DNA from: Aureispira anguillae
Lineage (GTDB): Bacteria; Bacteroidota; Bacteroidia; Chitinophagales; Saprospiraceae
Direction of reading: 5' to 3'
Assembly (NCBI RefSeq): GCF_026000115.1
Contig: NZ_AP026867.1
Coordinates: 3,653,716 to 3,717,715 of the forward strand
DNA: 64,000 nucleotides
Part shown: piece after piece, positions 25,698 through 35,533 of the stretch
Layout of the letters: every line of letters starts with the position of its first letter
Position numbering within the stretch: position 1 is the first letter of the stretch
Translations under genes and position numbers: made by a program
Notes under the pieces: generated by a model
Databases searched by the model: none
The model's input: the letters and a program-made list of their open reading frames with translations, nothing else
What the model was told of the DNA's origin: nothing

Positions 25698-26246
25698 CTA
25701 ATCCCTAAACCACAGGAAATACAAGGAAGAATGCTTCAATTTCAACCAATTGGATCGATGTAAAACAAAAACAAGCAAGCCTAAATCCGAAGATAAACAC
25801 TCAAAGCCCAGACGCTCTGCCAATTTTTGGCTTCGAATATTCTCCGTTTTACATTGAATGATAACCGACTGTATTTTTCGTTCTTCAAAGACCTTTGAAA
25901 TCAACAAGGTACAAGCTCTAGTCATAGAACCCTTGCCTCCTTCATCCTTGCCCAAAAAGTAAGATAATTCAACTGTTTTTTCATCGAATTGACCGCTGTG
26001 CAAGCTGACCATCCCAATGAGTTTATCGTTTCGCCAAATACCATAGAGTTCTTCTCCCCAATAAAAATCACTTTGCTCCTGTTTGACGATGTAAGCCTCA
26101 AGGACATCAATGGAATCGATCTGGCTCCAAGAAGGAAGCCACTCCTCTAGTGTTCTTCGAGAAGTGGCAATTAGATGATATAGATGCTTGGCATCTATGG
26201 CTGCTTGTAGTTTTTTTAGGAAGATGTTCTTTTTAATATATTCCAT
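25698..26246 (-). CDS. GNAT N-acetyltransferase (RimJ/RimL-like)
   Basis: The protein follows the RimJ/RimL layout: LYHLIATSRRTLEEWLPSW at the start, YGIWRNDKLIGMVSLH on the central strands, then ELSYFLGKDEGGKGSMTRA with the acetyl-CoA-binding loop (GGKGSMT in place of RGKGIAT), and ENIRSQKLAERLGFE near the end. It transfers acetyl from acetyl-CoA to an amine, possibly a protein N-terminus. The 26271 gene ends 24 bases before its start, so they may be co-transcribed. Confidence 0.88.
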   Translation of the reverse strand: MEYIKKNIFLKKLQAAIDAKHLYHLIATSRRTLEEWLPSWSQIDSIDVLEAYIVKQEQSDFYWGEELYGIWRNDKLIGMVSLHSGQFDEKTVELSYFLGKDEGGKGSMTRACTLLISKVFEERKIQSVIIQCKTENIRSQKLAERLGFECLSSDLGLLVFVLHRSNWLKLKHSSLYFLWFRD

Positions 26247-26270
26247 TTTCCTTTTTTTTAAAACTCAACG

Positions 26271-26816
26271 CTATTTTTTATTATATTCTTTAACCATTTC
26301 GTCAATTGTTTTCCAAATCAACTGCCCCTCTAGAGTGTCATCAAAATTGATTCCTTGCCATTCTGGTTTTCCCCTCTTAATAATATCATTATATTCTGGC
26401 TTATCCTCCTTCTCTACTGTAATCATTCCCCCATCTTTTATAGTATCTACTAACACCGCCCACATCTCAAAATCTCGCTTAGGTTTTTGAGCTTTTTTCT
26501 TCGCTTTAACACTTATTATTTTATGCTCTTCCAGATTAAACCCGTCCAGTTCTACATTCTGCACAATAACCCCATCCGCACCTTTAACTCTTACCGATGT
26601 CAAGATACCCTCTCCTAGAGCTACACTAAAAGAATCCTCAATAGTATCCCCCAATTGCTGCTTTACGGTTTCAATAGTAACCTTTTTCTTTTTACTATCT
26701 AATACTTTTATTACTTCTTCTGCTTTTGTAATAATAGGATTATTTCTCAATTCTCCTAATTGTTTCACAAGCATTATTCCTATACTATCTTCAAATGAAT
26801 TTTCCTTCTGTTCCAT
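26271..26816 (-). CDS. Hypothetical protein (181 aa)
   Basis: No family recognised. There is no signal peptide. The N-terminal third is helical (EDSIGIMLVKQLGELRNN), the middle is beta-rich (GVIVQNVELDGFNLEEHKI) and is followed by a basic patch KAKKKAQKPKRD. It follows the coiled-coil protein gene by 36 bases, so the two unknowns are probably an operon with the GNAT gene after them. Confidence 0.6.
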   Translation of the reverse strand: MEQKENSFEDSIGIMLVKQLGELRNNPIITKAEEVIKVLDSKKKKVTIETVKQQLGDTIEDSFSVALGEGILTSVRVKGADGVIVQNVELDGFNLEEHKIISVKAKKKAQKPKRDFEMWAVLVDTIKDGGMITVEKEDKPEYNDIIKRGKPEWQGINFDDTLEGQLIWKTIDEMVKEYNKK

Positions 26817-26852
26817 TTGTAATATTATTTTTTTAGTTTTTAAATGAATGAT

Positions 26853-27890
26853 CTACAAAACTCTTTTAATTTTTCTAGCCAATTCCGTCGCCTTTTCTAC
26901 ATCCTGTTTTTCCAAGTTATCAAAAAACGCCTCTAAATCTTTTCTAATCTGATTAAAGGTCTTGCTAGCTTCTTTATAATCCGCTACCATTTGTTTGAGT
27001 ATCTCCCCAAACTCCGACTTATTGTGTTCTTTGACAAATTTGGTCCATTCACTAATTCGCTCTTTCATATCCTCCAAGTGGTTTTCAATAATAGAAACAT
27101 CCCGAATATCCCCGCTAGAGAGCGATTGATAAAAGCCATTTCTGTGTTTTAATGTTCTGGCATAGAGCTTTTCTTCCCTTGCTTTTAGACCATCTACTTC
27201 ACTGTCATCCCCTTCTTTTGCTTTTTTCCGCTTCTCGAAAAAGGCTTCAAACTGTTGAACCGTCTTTTCAATTTTAGCATGTTTCACACTCTGAGCAGCT
27301 CCGTTGGCATGGGCAGCTCTCCACTGACGACATAGACGTTTTAAACGCTTTAGTGCTTGATCTTTTTCTTCTACTTTTTCCTTATCTTTTTGGAGCTGAA
27401 CATAGAGTTTGGCATATTTCTCTATGCCATTTTCAATCATTTCTAATGGAGCTTCTTCTGGTGCTTGGCTAGCCGTAGCAGCTTCAGCAGAGACCGTCTT
27501 TAAATCAGGCAATTCACTAACAAACTCAATATAGATGTTTGATTTTTTGAGTTCTTTATTTACTGCTTTGACGGTACTATCTTTGGCACCTTTGCCGACT
27601 TCTGGCAACATTTTGATCGTAAATCCCTCGCCTAAAGGCTCAACAAAACAACGCCCAGCTACAAACGTTTTTTCTGCCTTATTTTCCTTTTTAAAGTTTT
27701 TCCAACTTTGAGGCATTTCTCCCAAATAAACAAAAGGCAGAGGATCTGTTTCTTGAAACTGAGCGTCCAACTTTAAAATAAACTCACAAATAGAGCCTGT
27801 GTTTTTACCTAAAAATTCACCCAATAACTTTCTGTATTGAGGATGCTTAAATCCCTTTATACTATTAGAATCTTTGAACTTTTTTTTCAT
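26853..27890 (-). CDS. Hypothetical coiled-coil protein (345 aa)
   Basis: Residues 1-135 form a globular part (PQYRKLLGEFLGKN, then FVYLGEMPQSWKNF). An Ala/Glu-rich linker (AEAATASQAPEEAP) and a long charged helical region of about 190 residues follow, probably coiled coil (DKEKVEEKDQALKRLKRLCR). No enzyme motif is seen. It is first in an apparent three-gene unit with 26271 and the GNAT gene. Cytoplasmic; function unknown. Confidence 0.62.
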   Translation of the reverse strand: MKKKFKDSNSIKGFKHPQYRKLLGEFLGKNTGSICEFILKLDAQFQETDPLPFVYLGEMPQSWKNFKKENKAEKTFVAGRCFVEPLGEGFTIKMLPEVGKGAKDSTVKAVNKELKKSNIYIEFVSELPDLKTVSAEAATASQAPEEAPLEMIENGIEKYAKLYVQLQKDKEKVEEKDQALKRLKRLCRQWRAAHANGAAQSVKHAKIEKTVQQFEAFFEKRKKAKEGDDSEVDGLKAREEKLYARTLKHRNGFYQSLSSGDIRDVSIIENHLEDMKERISEWTKFVKEHNKSEFGEILKQMVADYKEASKTFNQIRKDLEAFFDNLEKQDVEKATELARKIKRVL

Positions 27891-28088
27891 TAAAAATAGA
27901 TCGTTTAATGGTTTTTAGAAAAAATTAAATTAGCATAAATATAAAAAAAGAAAGTGTAAAAACGATTCTTTTTTAGAAAGTAAGGAGCAGGAGCTTTTTT
28001 GTAGTGGTGAACGAATACTCGCCTTTATTTTTGATCTTCAATTCGGGACCACACTCAACAAATTCTTTATCAAACAATTGTTACTGTT

Positions 28089-28718
28089 TTACTTTTTAGA
28101 AAAAGCCAAGGTTAAGCCCAAAAGAGACAAGACTGTTATTTTACTCCATTTGGTAATGCCCCAAAACTTTGGACTATTCACATAGCTTGTTAGTTGGCTA
28201 GATAGCATCGCAATTAGACTAAAAACAACTAGTGCTTGTACCATAAACAACAAACCCAAAATAATCATTTGCAAAGTGACAGCAAAACCTGTATGACTCA
28301 CAAACTGGGGCAAAAATGCAATAAAAAACAACGAAACTTTAGGGTTCAAGACATTCATAAAAAAACCTTTTTTAATCAAAGCAATCGTTGGGCGTTGTAC
28401 GGTTACAGCATCGTTTTTGAGGTCTAAAGTTAGCGGCTTTTCTCGAATAGCCATAAACGCTAAATAAAACAAGTAAGCTGCACCTAAATATTTCAGCACA
28501 GAAAAAGCAAGAGCAGATTGTTGTATAATAATTGAAACTCCTGTCGCCGCCGCAAGCGTATGAACAAGAACGCCCAAAGACAGCCCAATAGAAATAGCAA
28601 TTCCGTTTTTTTGCCCTTTGGTAAGGCTTTCTGTCAAAACAAATAGATTATCTGGTCCTGGCATTAAAGAAAGAATAATAGATGCTCCAAGAAATGAAAT
28701 TAGTAATTCAAGTTCCAT
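28089..28718 (-). CDS. LysE/RhtB family amino-acid exporter
   Basis: A six-helix inner-membrane exporter of about 209 aa. The family signature SLMPGPDNLFVLTESLTKGQ is at residues 17-36, YLFYLAFMAIREKP and FFMNVLNPKVSLFFIAFLPQ are typical of the second half. RhtB members export threonine, homoserine or leucine; the substrate here is not known. It is a single gene. Confidence 0.92.
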   Translation of the reverse strand: MELELLISFLGASIILSLMPGPDNLFVLTESLTKGQKNGIAISIGLSLGVLVHTLAAATGVSIIIQQSALAFSVLKYLGAAYLFYLAFMAIREKPLTLDLKNDAVTVQRPTIALIKKGFFMNVLNPKVSLFFIAFLPQFVSHTGFAVTLQMIILGLLFMVQALVVFSLIAMLSSQLTSYVNSPKFWGITKWSKITVLSLLGLTLAFSKK

Positions 28719-29093
28719 AATATATTCGTTATTGTTTTTTGATGTTAGTAGTAGATTTTTTCTTATAAGTAATGGGGCAAAATTATTTATAGAATTTGCA
28801 GTAAAAGATTTTTGATAGTAACAAGGCGAAAAACACAGTCATAGCCTTAGCTATGGCGAGTATTTTCAACACAGTTAAGATTAAAAAGATTGCTCGAATA
28901 AACTATCAATAATTTAGATTCATTACTTACCTATAAATAAAGTCTTTTATAGACAAGATCTTATTTCGGTACGATTAATTTATAATATAGTTTTTTTTTA
29001 AAATAAGCAGTCATTATAAACAAGAAAACCGTTCTCGACAGTTGTTAATTGTCGAGAACGGCTAGAATAAAAGGTGAGAAAAAATCAGTTGAC
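28719..29093. other. Intergenic region with hairpin-bounded element
   Basis: TTGATAGT (28812-28819) and ACTATCAA (28902-28909) bound about 98 bases that include a small inner hairpin around ATAGCCTTAGCTAT. A terminator for the protease gene lies at the left end. No gene is seen. Confidence 0.4.
29025..29061 (-). terminator. Terminator after the secreted trypsin-MAM protease gene
   Basis: CCGTTCTCGACA (29029-29040) pairs perfectly with TGTCGAGAACGG (29050-29061); TTTTCTT follows on the minus strand. Confidence 0.85.
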
Positions 29094-31583
29094 TTACTGT
29101 TTAATCACCTTGCGAACTATTTGCTCTTCTTCATTATAAAGCGCAAGGAAATAAACGCCTTTATTGAGGTCTCCTAGTTCAATGCTATTGCTTTGGAATA
29201 AACCTTCTTTAACGGTTTGTCCTTGAATGTTGATTAAACGATAATTCGTCAATCCTTCAATATTCGTATTGATATTTACAATGCTATTGAATGGATTAGG
29301 AGAAACGGTTAAGAAGGGTTCTGCTGCTAAATCATCAGCGATAGATTCTACAGGAGGACTGATAATCAAGCCTTGATGTATACCAAAGGCATCAATAGCC
29401 ATATCACTTCGATAACTGCTCCCTGTTGTCCCAACAAAACGCAATCGTACATTGGTATTAGAAGTGTAAGCGTTGAGATTGACATAAGCATACTTCCAAC
29501 TATTTCCTTGATCGCCTGTCCGTGTCCAAATGGTCGTCCAAGTACTACCACTGTTTACGCTAATTTGAAGCTGTAAGGTTCCCATGGTAGAGCCATACAT
29601 ATGATAACGGAAAGAGGCAGCAGGGTTATTTACACTCGTTAAATTGAAACAACGACTCGTTATAATAGCTTGCTTGTTCCCATAATTAGGATAAGAAGAC
29701 TCGGTATAAAGATAGTAATTGCCCTCAATAGCAGCGGTTGGTCCCGTACTAGTAGATGGTGTAGATCCCATCCTACGTGTCCAATCAAAATCATCCGTTG
29801 CACTTTGTGACCAGATTCCTAGACCTGTTTCCCAGCCTTCAGTATAAGGATACGAATTGATACATTTAGTGAAAATTAATGAATAAATAGAAATGTCGTC
29901 AATGGCAATATCTCCTGTAAAGCTAGAGCCTGTTGTTCCATGAAAACGGAAACGGACACCATTGGTATTGATATAAGCACTTACATTAACCGATGCGGTT
30001 TTCCAAGAATTTCCTTGGTCGCCTGTTCTAGACCAAAGTGTTGTCCAAGAAGTTCCATTATTGGTACTTACTTGAAAACGCAAGGTTCCTGTTGTAGCAC
30101 CATACATGTGGTACTTAAAACGTGCATAAGCATTGGAAACATTTACATAATAACAAGGACTATTCAGAATCGCATCTTTACTTCCATAATTAGGATAAGA
30201 AGCTTCCATATAAGCATAGTATGAACCTTCGCTAGCAGAAGTTGGTCCTGTATTAGAAGATGGAGTAGATCCTGTACGACGAGCCCAGTCAAAATCATCG
30301 TTGCTCTCATTGCTCCAAACGCCAAAGCTGCTCTCAAAACCTTGGTTGCTAGGAAGTGCAATTACAGACGCTAAACAACCACTACTAGGACTACATGCGC
30401 TATAATCCACTCCTGAATTTGGCATATCACTACCAATATCAGCAATTAGCTTGTCACAACGTCCATGAGAACCATTCGTACATCCTCCCGTATTGTGAAT
30501 AGAATAAACCAAGTTAGAAGAATTAGACAGTACTGGTGATCCTGAGCTTCCTCCTTCGGTATCAGCATAATAACGCATACCATTAGTTGTCAAGGTATTT
30601 ACTTGTGCAAAACCACTAGCATCTTGATCAGAATTAACAGTGATTTCCTTGCGGCGTCCACCTGGATGACCGATGATGTAAATGCGATCCCCCACTGAAG
30701 GTGCAACAGAACTTAAACTCAAATAGCCATAAGTTGCGGTAGGGTTGGTTGGTAGTTTTAACAAGGTGTAATCCAAACCACTGGGGTAAGGGCTCGTCTT
30801 GATAAAAGTAGCAGAAGTTGCCACGGTAGTAGCCGTTAAACTGCTCGTACCAGTACAAGCACTATATTGGTAGTCAAACAAAAAGTCTGTGTTCCCAGCA
30901 TCTGTTGCATTGCCCACACAATGATTGTTTGTCATTACATGACCTTCGCAACCCAAGAGCCAACCAGTACAAGAACCAACTCCTCCAATGATAAGCTTAC
31001 AAACTGCTTTACCACGAGTTGCTTTGATGGTACCATTGTAACAGGCGATGCGCTCTTTGTCATCCGCTCCACAGATACTTTTATCCGTACCGTTTACGAT
31101 AGCATCTATGCGTGCTGCGGAATATCCATAAGCTACTTTGGAAATCTTAAATCCATAATGGTTAGAAGCCGATTGAGCATGTAAACGTACGGTCACACGC
31201 TCGTCTAAAAGAACTCTAGACCAGAAATTACTAATGATCGTCCCTTCCTTATCAATGATTTTTCCTTTTCCAGCATAAATAATAGACTCCCCTGTATTAT
31301 GGGTAGAAATTTCAATGTAATCTTCAGGGCCTAAGTCAAAATTTTCAAAGTACAGCTTGATATAAGCGGAGTTTTTGTTGTAGAATTCCTGTTCAAATAC
31401 AACACCTATTTGATTAGAGGGATTGTAAGGATGTGCCGTTTGTAGATTGGTTGGTATCTCATCTCCAATAACAACAGGAGCATGAGTATAGGTACTTTGT
31501 GAGGTGGTGCTTTGAGTGGTATTGTTCTGCGCAAAAAGCACAGTTGTACACAACATCAACAAAGCAAAAATTGAATTTTTCAT
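29094..31583 (-). CDS. Secreted trypsin-like serine protease with two MAM-like domains and T9SS sorting domain
   Basis: A signal peptide (about 1-19, ending LFAQ) precedes a beta-rich propeptide-like segment. The protease domain (about 190-400) has His221 in TNNHC, Asp271 in GLDYT and Ser347 in GGSSGSP, plus GHPGG near 305, and several Cys that could form disulfides. Two homologous MAM-like modules follow at 411-567 and 577-736; they share GPTSASEGSYY/GPTAAIEGNYY, SYPNYG, YHMYG and TRTGDQGNSWK. The end (755-829) is a T9SS type A domain with SPNPFNS, GVYFLALYN and VRKVIKQ. It is a surface or released protease with binding modules. Confidence 0.93.
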   Translation of the reverse strand: MKNSIFALLMLCTTVLFAQNNTTQSTTSQSTYTHAPVVIGDEIPTNLQTAHPYNPSNQIGVVFEQEFYNKNSAYIKLYFENFDLGPEDYIEISTHNTGESIIYAGKGKIIDKEGTIISNFWSRVLLDERVTVRLHAQSASNHYGFKISKVAYGYSAARIDAIVNGTDKSICGADDKERIACYNGTIKATRGKAVCKLIIGGVGSCTGWLLGCEGHVMTNNHCVGNATDAGNTDFLFDYQYSACTGTSSLTATTVATSATFIKTSPYPSGLDYTLLKLPTNPTATYGYLSLSSVAPSVGDRIYIIGHPGGRRKEITVNSDQDASGFAQVNTLTTNGMRYYADTEGGSSGSPVLSNSSNLVYSIHNTGGCTNGSHGRCDKLIADIGSDMPNSGVDYSACSPSSGCLASVIALPSNQGFESSFGVWSNESNDDFDWARRTGSTPSSNTGPTSASEGSYYAYMEASYPNYGSKDAILNSPCYYVNVSNAYARFKYHMYGATTGTLRFQVSTNNGTSWTTLWSRTGDQGNSWKTASVNVSAYINTNGVRFRFHGTTGSSFTGDIAIDDISIYSLIFTKCINSYPYTEGWETGLGIWSQSATDDFDWTRRMGSTPSTSTGPTAAIEGNYYLYTESSYPNYGNKQAIITSRCFNLTSVNNPAASFRYHMYGSTMGTLQLQISVNSGSTWTTIWTRTGDQGNSWKYAYVNLNAYTSNTNVRLRFVGTTGSSYRSDMAIDAFGIHQGLIISPPVESIADDLAAEPFLTVSPNPFNSIVNINTNIEGLTNYRLINIQGQTVKEGLFQSNSIELGDLNKGVYFLALYNEEEQIVRKVIKQ

Positions 31584-32346
31584 GTGTTAATTTTGTTAAA
31601 TTTGAGGTAATAAATGTGGTTTAAATTAAAAAATGTAAACATCAAGAGTAGGTGTTTTTAGGACAAACGGGAATTCTAATTGTCAATGACATTTTTTATT
31701 TTTTTCAAGGTAAGAATTTTTTCAATAAAAAAAAGAGCACTATGTATTAATATTATCTTAAATTACTTTAATCAAGATTCAAAAAACATTATAAACCTGT
31801 GTTTTATAATTAATAATAATTCTACATAAAAACAATACAACTCTTTAACTAAGGCAACTTAGTCGTAAAACATCTAAATTTTTTCAGATAAAATGGCACC
31901 TTCTTTTCTTTTCAAAAAAGTACAGTAGCAAATAAGAAAATTTTTTATTTTCAGATAAAAACAGAGCAAAAAATGGTAAAGCACCTAATATTAGAATAGA
32001 TCTTCTGCCTAATGAACCTTGTAATGTCAACAGGAAGATTTTTTTCAAAAAGGCAGTAAAGAAATCCGTTTTTACAAGCGAATCATAGCCGATACTATGC
32101 CTTTACTGGAGGTATTCCAATGATTGGAGGGGGAAGGATAACAAGCCTATACAGCTCACTATATTTAATTTTGTTGCGGCTTACGATTAGTAGGTTCATA
32201 GGATCTCCTGAACGTTTCGCATATAGTTCGCCATAGCCTAAAATAACGATTCCGTGACGCTTAATAAAAAGCCACGGAATCGTGTAACGTTATTATACAA
32301 AAGAAAGTTAAGAACGGTAGTCCCTTAATTTAAAACACATCAACGA
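31584..32346. other. Intergenic region of 0.76 kb
   Basis: No gene is recognised. The promoter of the protease gene should lie at the left end. A perfect 11-bp inverted repeat (32246-32256 with 32273-32283, arm ACGATTCCGTG) downstream of msrA may act as its terminator, though its T-run is weak. Confidence 0.45.
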
Positions 32347-33021
32347 CTAGTGATTTTTTTTCAACAATTCAGGAAATTTTGCTTTAAAACGATTTAACCT
32401 AGGAATGGATACATTGCGAACGTAAGAGTTATTAGGGTTTAAGCGTTCATAATTTTGGTGATAATCTTCTGCTGGCCAAAATTTTTCAAAGGCAACGATC
32501 TCTGTTGCGATAGGAGCTCCATATTCTCCAGAAGCATCTAAATTTGCTTTAAATGTCTCTGCTATTTTTTTCTCATTATCATTGGTATAAAAAATCACGG
32601 ACCGATATTGTGTTCCAAAATCAGGATGTTGCCCATTAACAGTTGTTGGATTATGTGAACCATAATATACTTTTACTAAGGTTTCATAAGAAACAACGGC
32701 AGGATCATAATATACCTCTACGGCTTCAGCATGCCCTGTTTTGCCAGCCCCTACTTGCTCGTAAGTTGGATTTTTTTCTGGTCCTCCCGAATAACCAGAA
32801 ACAGCTTCTTCGACACCTTTTACCGATTCAAAAACAGCTTCCACACACCAAAAACAGCCGCTTGCAAAATAAGCTTTGCTTAGTTCTTCTATTTTTTTTG
32901 AATTCGAATGAAGACTGGGGTTGTTATGGGTTGAATGGATCGTCTGGTCTTTGTTTTTATTAGAACTACAAGAGAAAAAAAATAATGCTGCTACAATAAC
33001 AACTGAAAATAGATACTTCAT
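32347..33021 (-). CDS. msrA: Peptide-methionine (S)-S-oxide reductase, lipoprotein form
   Basis: A type II signal peptide (lipobox FFSC, Cys18) places the enzyme in the envelope, unlike cytoplasmic MsrA. The catalytic motif YFASGCFWCVEAVFES is at about 51-66 with the nucleophilic Cys in GCFWC. VEEAVSGYSGG, HAEAVEVYYDP, TTVNGQHPDFGTQYRS and AEDYHQNY follow as in MsrA. It reduces methionine S-sulfoxide in exported proteins. No resolving Cys is obvious at the C-terminus. No msrB is fused. Confidence 0.96.
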   Translation of the reverse strand: MKYLFSVVIVAALFFFSCSSNKNKDQTIHSTHNNPSLHSNSKKIEELSKAYFASGCFWCVEAVFESVKGVEEAVSGYSGGPEKNPTYEQVGAGKTGHAEAVEVYYDPAVVSYETLVKVYYGSHNPTTVNGQHPDFGTQYRSVIFYTNDNEKKIAETFKANLDASGEYGAPIATEIVAFEKFWPAEDYHQNYERLNPNNSYVRNVSIPRLNRFKAKFPELLKKNH

Positions 33022-33139
33022 ACCATTTTGTTTGAGAGGATTAATAATTTGATTTGCTCAGATTGAACAGCATTAGCATAAAATTGTTCTTCGCTCTTAC
33101 ACTTCCTTTGTTGTCTAAATGTTAAACTATGTTGATGCT

Positions 33140-35533
33140 TTATCGTGTAATGAGCATTCGACGAGGTAAAGAGCGGACATCGTTGCCAAGCAATCGATAA
33201 AAATAAACGCCTTCTTCCCAAGTTTCAATTTCCAATTCTATTCCAGTGCTATTTTGCCCAACTGCCTGGAAGTGTACTCGCTGCCCCAATACATCTGTAA
33301 TTTCCAACCAAATCGCTTCTTTATAGGAAGATGGAATCTCAAATGGAATAAAAACCTTTAAACCAGCAGGATTGGGTTGGTTCTGTTCTAAGGCAAAATT
33401 TCTAGTATGCCAATATTGCTGTGGAGTATGCAAGCCTGGCTCTAATACATTAACCTTAAAGTCATCAAAATAAAAGCCATCTTCACTAATCCAAATATCG
33501 GCCACTAGTCTTAGTTTGATTTGAACAATGGAGTCCCCCAAAAAATCATTCAGTGACATTTGTTCTGCAACCCAAGTATTCTGAATACCATCATACAAAG
33601 GTTGGTTTATATCTTGGTTCATTGTTCCTAGGTTGGTGTACCAACCGCACAAGGGTTTGTAAATACTATCACTTCCTGCTGCCATCACTTGCACATAATC
33701 GTAATCTTCTTCAATATCCCATTTTGCCCAAAAAGATAAATTTGCATCTGTCGCAACACTCAAATCAATGTTTTGGTTTAGCACAATTTCAGTAGTAGTA
33801 TTGCTACCATAATTGCCTATTTTAGAGTCCGTCAAACTACCCGTTGGAGAATGAAACGTTGAATGAGTGACCTCCCAATTGGAAGTTGAGCTGGGATTAG
33901 TCCAATTGTTCATGGTATTTGCACTATCACTAAAAAAAAGAGCATAGTTGCCAAAAACACGTTCTATGGTATCTTTTTGAGTATAAAACCCATTGTCCAG
34001 AATCAGTACATAACGCACTACATCTCCATTGGAAATCGTCGGATCTAAGTGAATACGGATCGAGTCGGTTTGATTGGCAAACTGAGTAAGGTTAAATACC
34101 TTTGCTGCTCCTACCGATTGAATATTGGAAGATAGCGGTGCTACACGAACTGTCAAATCGCCATTCATCATCCCATAGCGAGTCAATTCAAAAAAAACGG
34201 CTGCATTAAGCTCGGTAATCAAACCTGTACTATTGTCGATTACTTCTCCATAATTTAACAATAAATGCGCTAGGGCAAGGTTTTGCCACATGGTTCGTTG
34301 ACAATACCCTACGATACTTGTTGCTGCGGGCCAAAAACCACCCGTACCAACCTCTGGTGTTAGGGCAAAAATTTTCTTTTTATTCGTTTGCTCTCCATAA
34401 AACCAATCGTCGGCATCTCCATTACTAGAATAGCCAATTGTTTCCATATTGGTTCCATAGTTATACCTATTTTCTTGAGTCATAACCCTAGCAAATGTCT
34501 TGTATTCATTAGAATCTGGTGTTAATGCGCTATTATAAGCCCAAGGGTAAATTAACAAATCTCCATAACTGTGATAATTCAATGAAAACATAAAATCATG
34601 CGCTTCACAAAAGTCTCGCATATTTTGGGTTTCTGGTTCCGAAAAAGCGGTTGGGCCTCTATAAATATTAGAAGAAGGAAGCGCAGAGGAGCCTACATTG
34701 TCCTGCGCAAAGGCATAATCGTAATTTCGGTTTAAATCTACTCCATAGCTCCCGCCATTGTTTCGCCTATTTTTGCGCCACATCCCTCCCCCATTAGGAT
34801 TTGTTAATTCATTGTATACATAACCATCAGGATTAACACAGGGTACAAAATAAAGGGCTGCATGATCCAACAGGTATTGAATTTCTGTATTGTTGGTATA
34901 ATTTTCCAATAAGTACCACATATAATAGATCAACTGCGATAGCGCTAAAGGTTCTCGTGCATGATGCAAGGCATTATATAACGCTGCTGGTTCATTTTCA
35001 TCTACATCAGGATTTCCTGATATTTTGACCCAATAAATAGGTCGATTTTCGTGGGTTAAATTGGTAGAATCAATCGCCTTTTTGGCTGTTATTAAGTGGG
35101 GATACTTACTGCGCATGCTATCCAGGTTATCTAGGAGTTCTTGATAGGTCAAATAGCCCCCCATTGTTCCTAAAGCAAAATTATTAGGGGGAGGATAATC
35201 GGCAATTCCTCCATGTGGGATACAATTAGTATTCCGAGCACCTGAATGCTCTACTCTATTCTGATTTTGATAATAAGCAACAACATCTTCTATCAAAACA
35301 TCATAGCGGAAACCACTAGCCTCCAATAAACGTCTATCTGATGTTGAAAAATCACTTTCAAAATAGACCGATCGCCTATGCTCTCCATGATCGCAGGTGA
35401 TGCCTAATTGCAATAAATCTTGTGCGGGTCGCCCGTCCAAATAAATTCGTAATTTAGCATATTGCTCTTGTTGCCCAAAAACCAAGGTTGCCCAAAATAG
35501 AAATCCAGAAATCAGTAAGTATACATGTTTCAT
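33140..35533 (-). CDS. Secreted M14 zinc carboxypeptidase with T9SS sorting domain
   Basis: A signal peptide (about 1-21) is followed by the M14 fold. Zinc ligands are His191 and Glu194 in HHAREP and His321 in NYHSYGD; NPDGYVYN and GVDLNRNYDYAF belong to the substrate site and Glu394 in TPEVG is the general acid/base. A beta-sandwich region follows (about 540-700, MAM-like FSDSANTMNNW... DDFKVNVLEP). The last ~80 residues look like a type A T9SS domain (QNQPNPAG, WLEITDVLGQ, EEGVYFYRL, RRMLITR). It removes C-terminal residues from peptides outside the cell. Its start overlaps the prmC stop by 4 bases. Confidence 0.93.
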   Translation of the reverse strand: MKHVYLLISGFLFWATLVFGQQEQYAKLRIYLDGRPAQDLLQLGITCDHGEHRRSVYFESDFSTSDRRLLEASGFRYDVLIEDVVAYYQNQNRVEHSGARNTNCIPHGGIADYPPPNNFALGTMGGYLTYQELLDNLDSMRSKYPHLITAKKAIDSTNLTHENRPIYWVKISGNPDVDENEPAALYNALHHAREPLALSQLIYYMWYLLENYTNNTEIQYLLDHAALYFVPCVNPDGYVYNELTNPNGGGMWRKNRRNNGGSYGVDLNRNYDYAFAQDNVGSSALPSSNIYRGPTAFSEPETQNMRDFCEAHDFMFSLNYHSYGDLLIYPWAYNSALTPDSNEYKTFARVMTQENRYNYGTNMETIGYSSNGDADDWFYGEQTNKKKIFALTPEVGTGGFWPAATSIVGYCQRTMWQNLALAHLLLNYGEVIDNSTGLITELNAAVFFELTRYGMMNGDLTVRVAPLSSNIQSVGAAKVFNLTQFANQTDSIRIHLDPTISNGDVVRYVLILDNGFYTQKDTIERVFGNYALFFSDSANTMNNWTNPSSTSNWEVTHSTFHSPTGSLTDSKIGNYGSNTTTEIVLNQNIDLSVATDANLSFWAKWDIEEDYDYVQVMAAGSDSIYKPLCGWYTNLGTMNQDINQPLYDGIQNTWVAEQMSLNDFLGDSIVQIKLRLVADIWISEDGFYFDDFKVNVLEPGLHTPQQYWHTRNFALEQNQPNPAGLKVFIPFEIPSSYKEAIWLEITDVLGQRVHFQAVGQNSTGIELEIETWEEGVYFYRLLGNDVRSLPRRMLITR

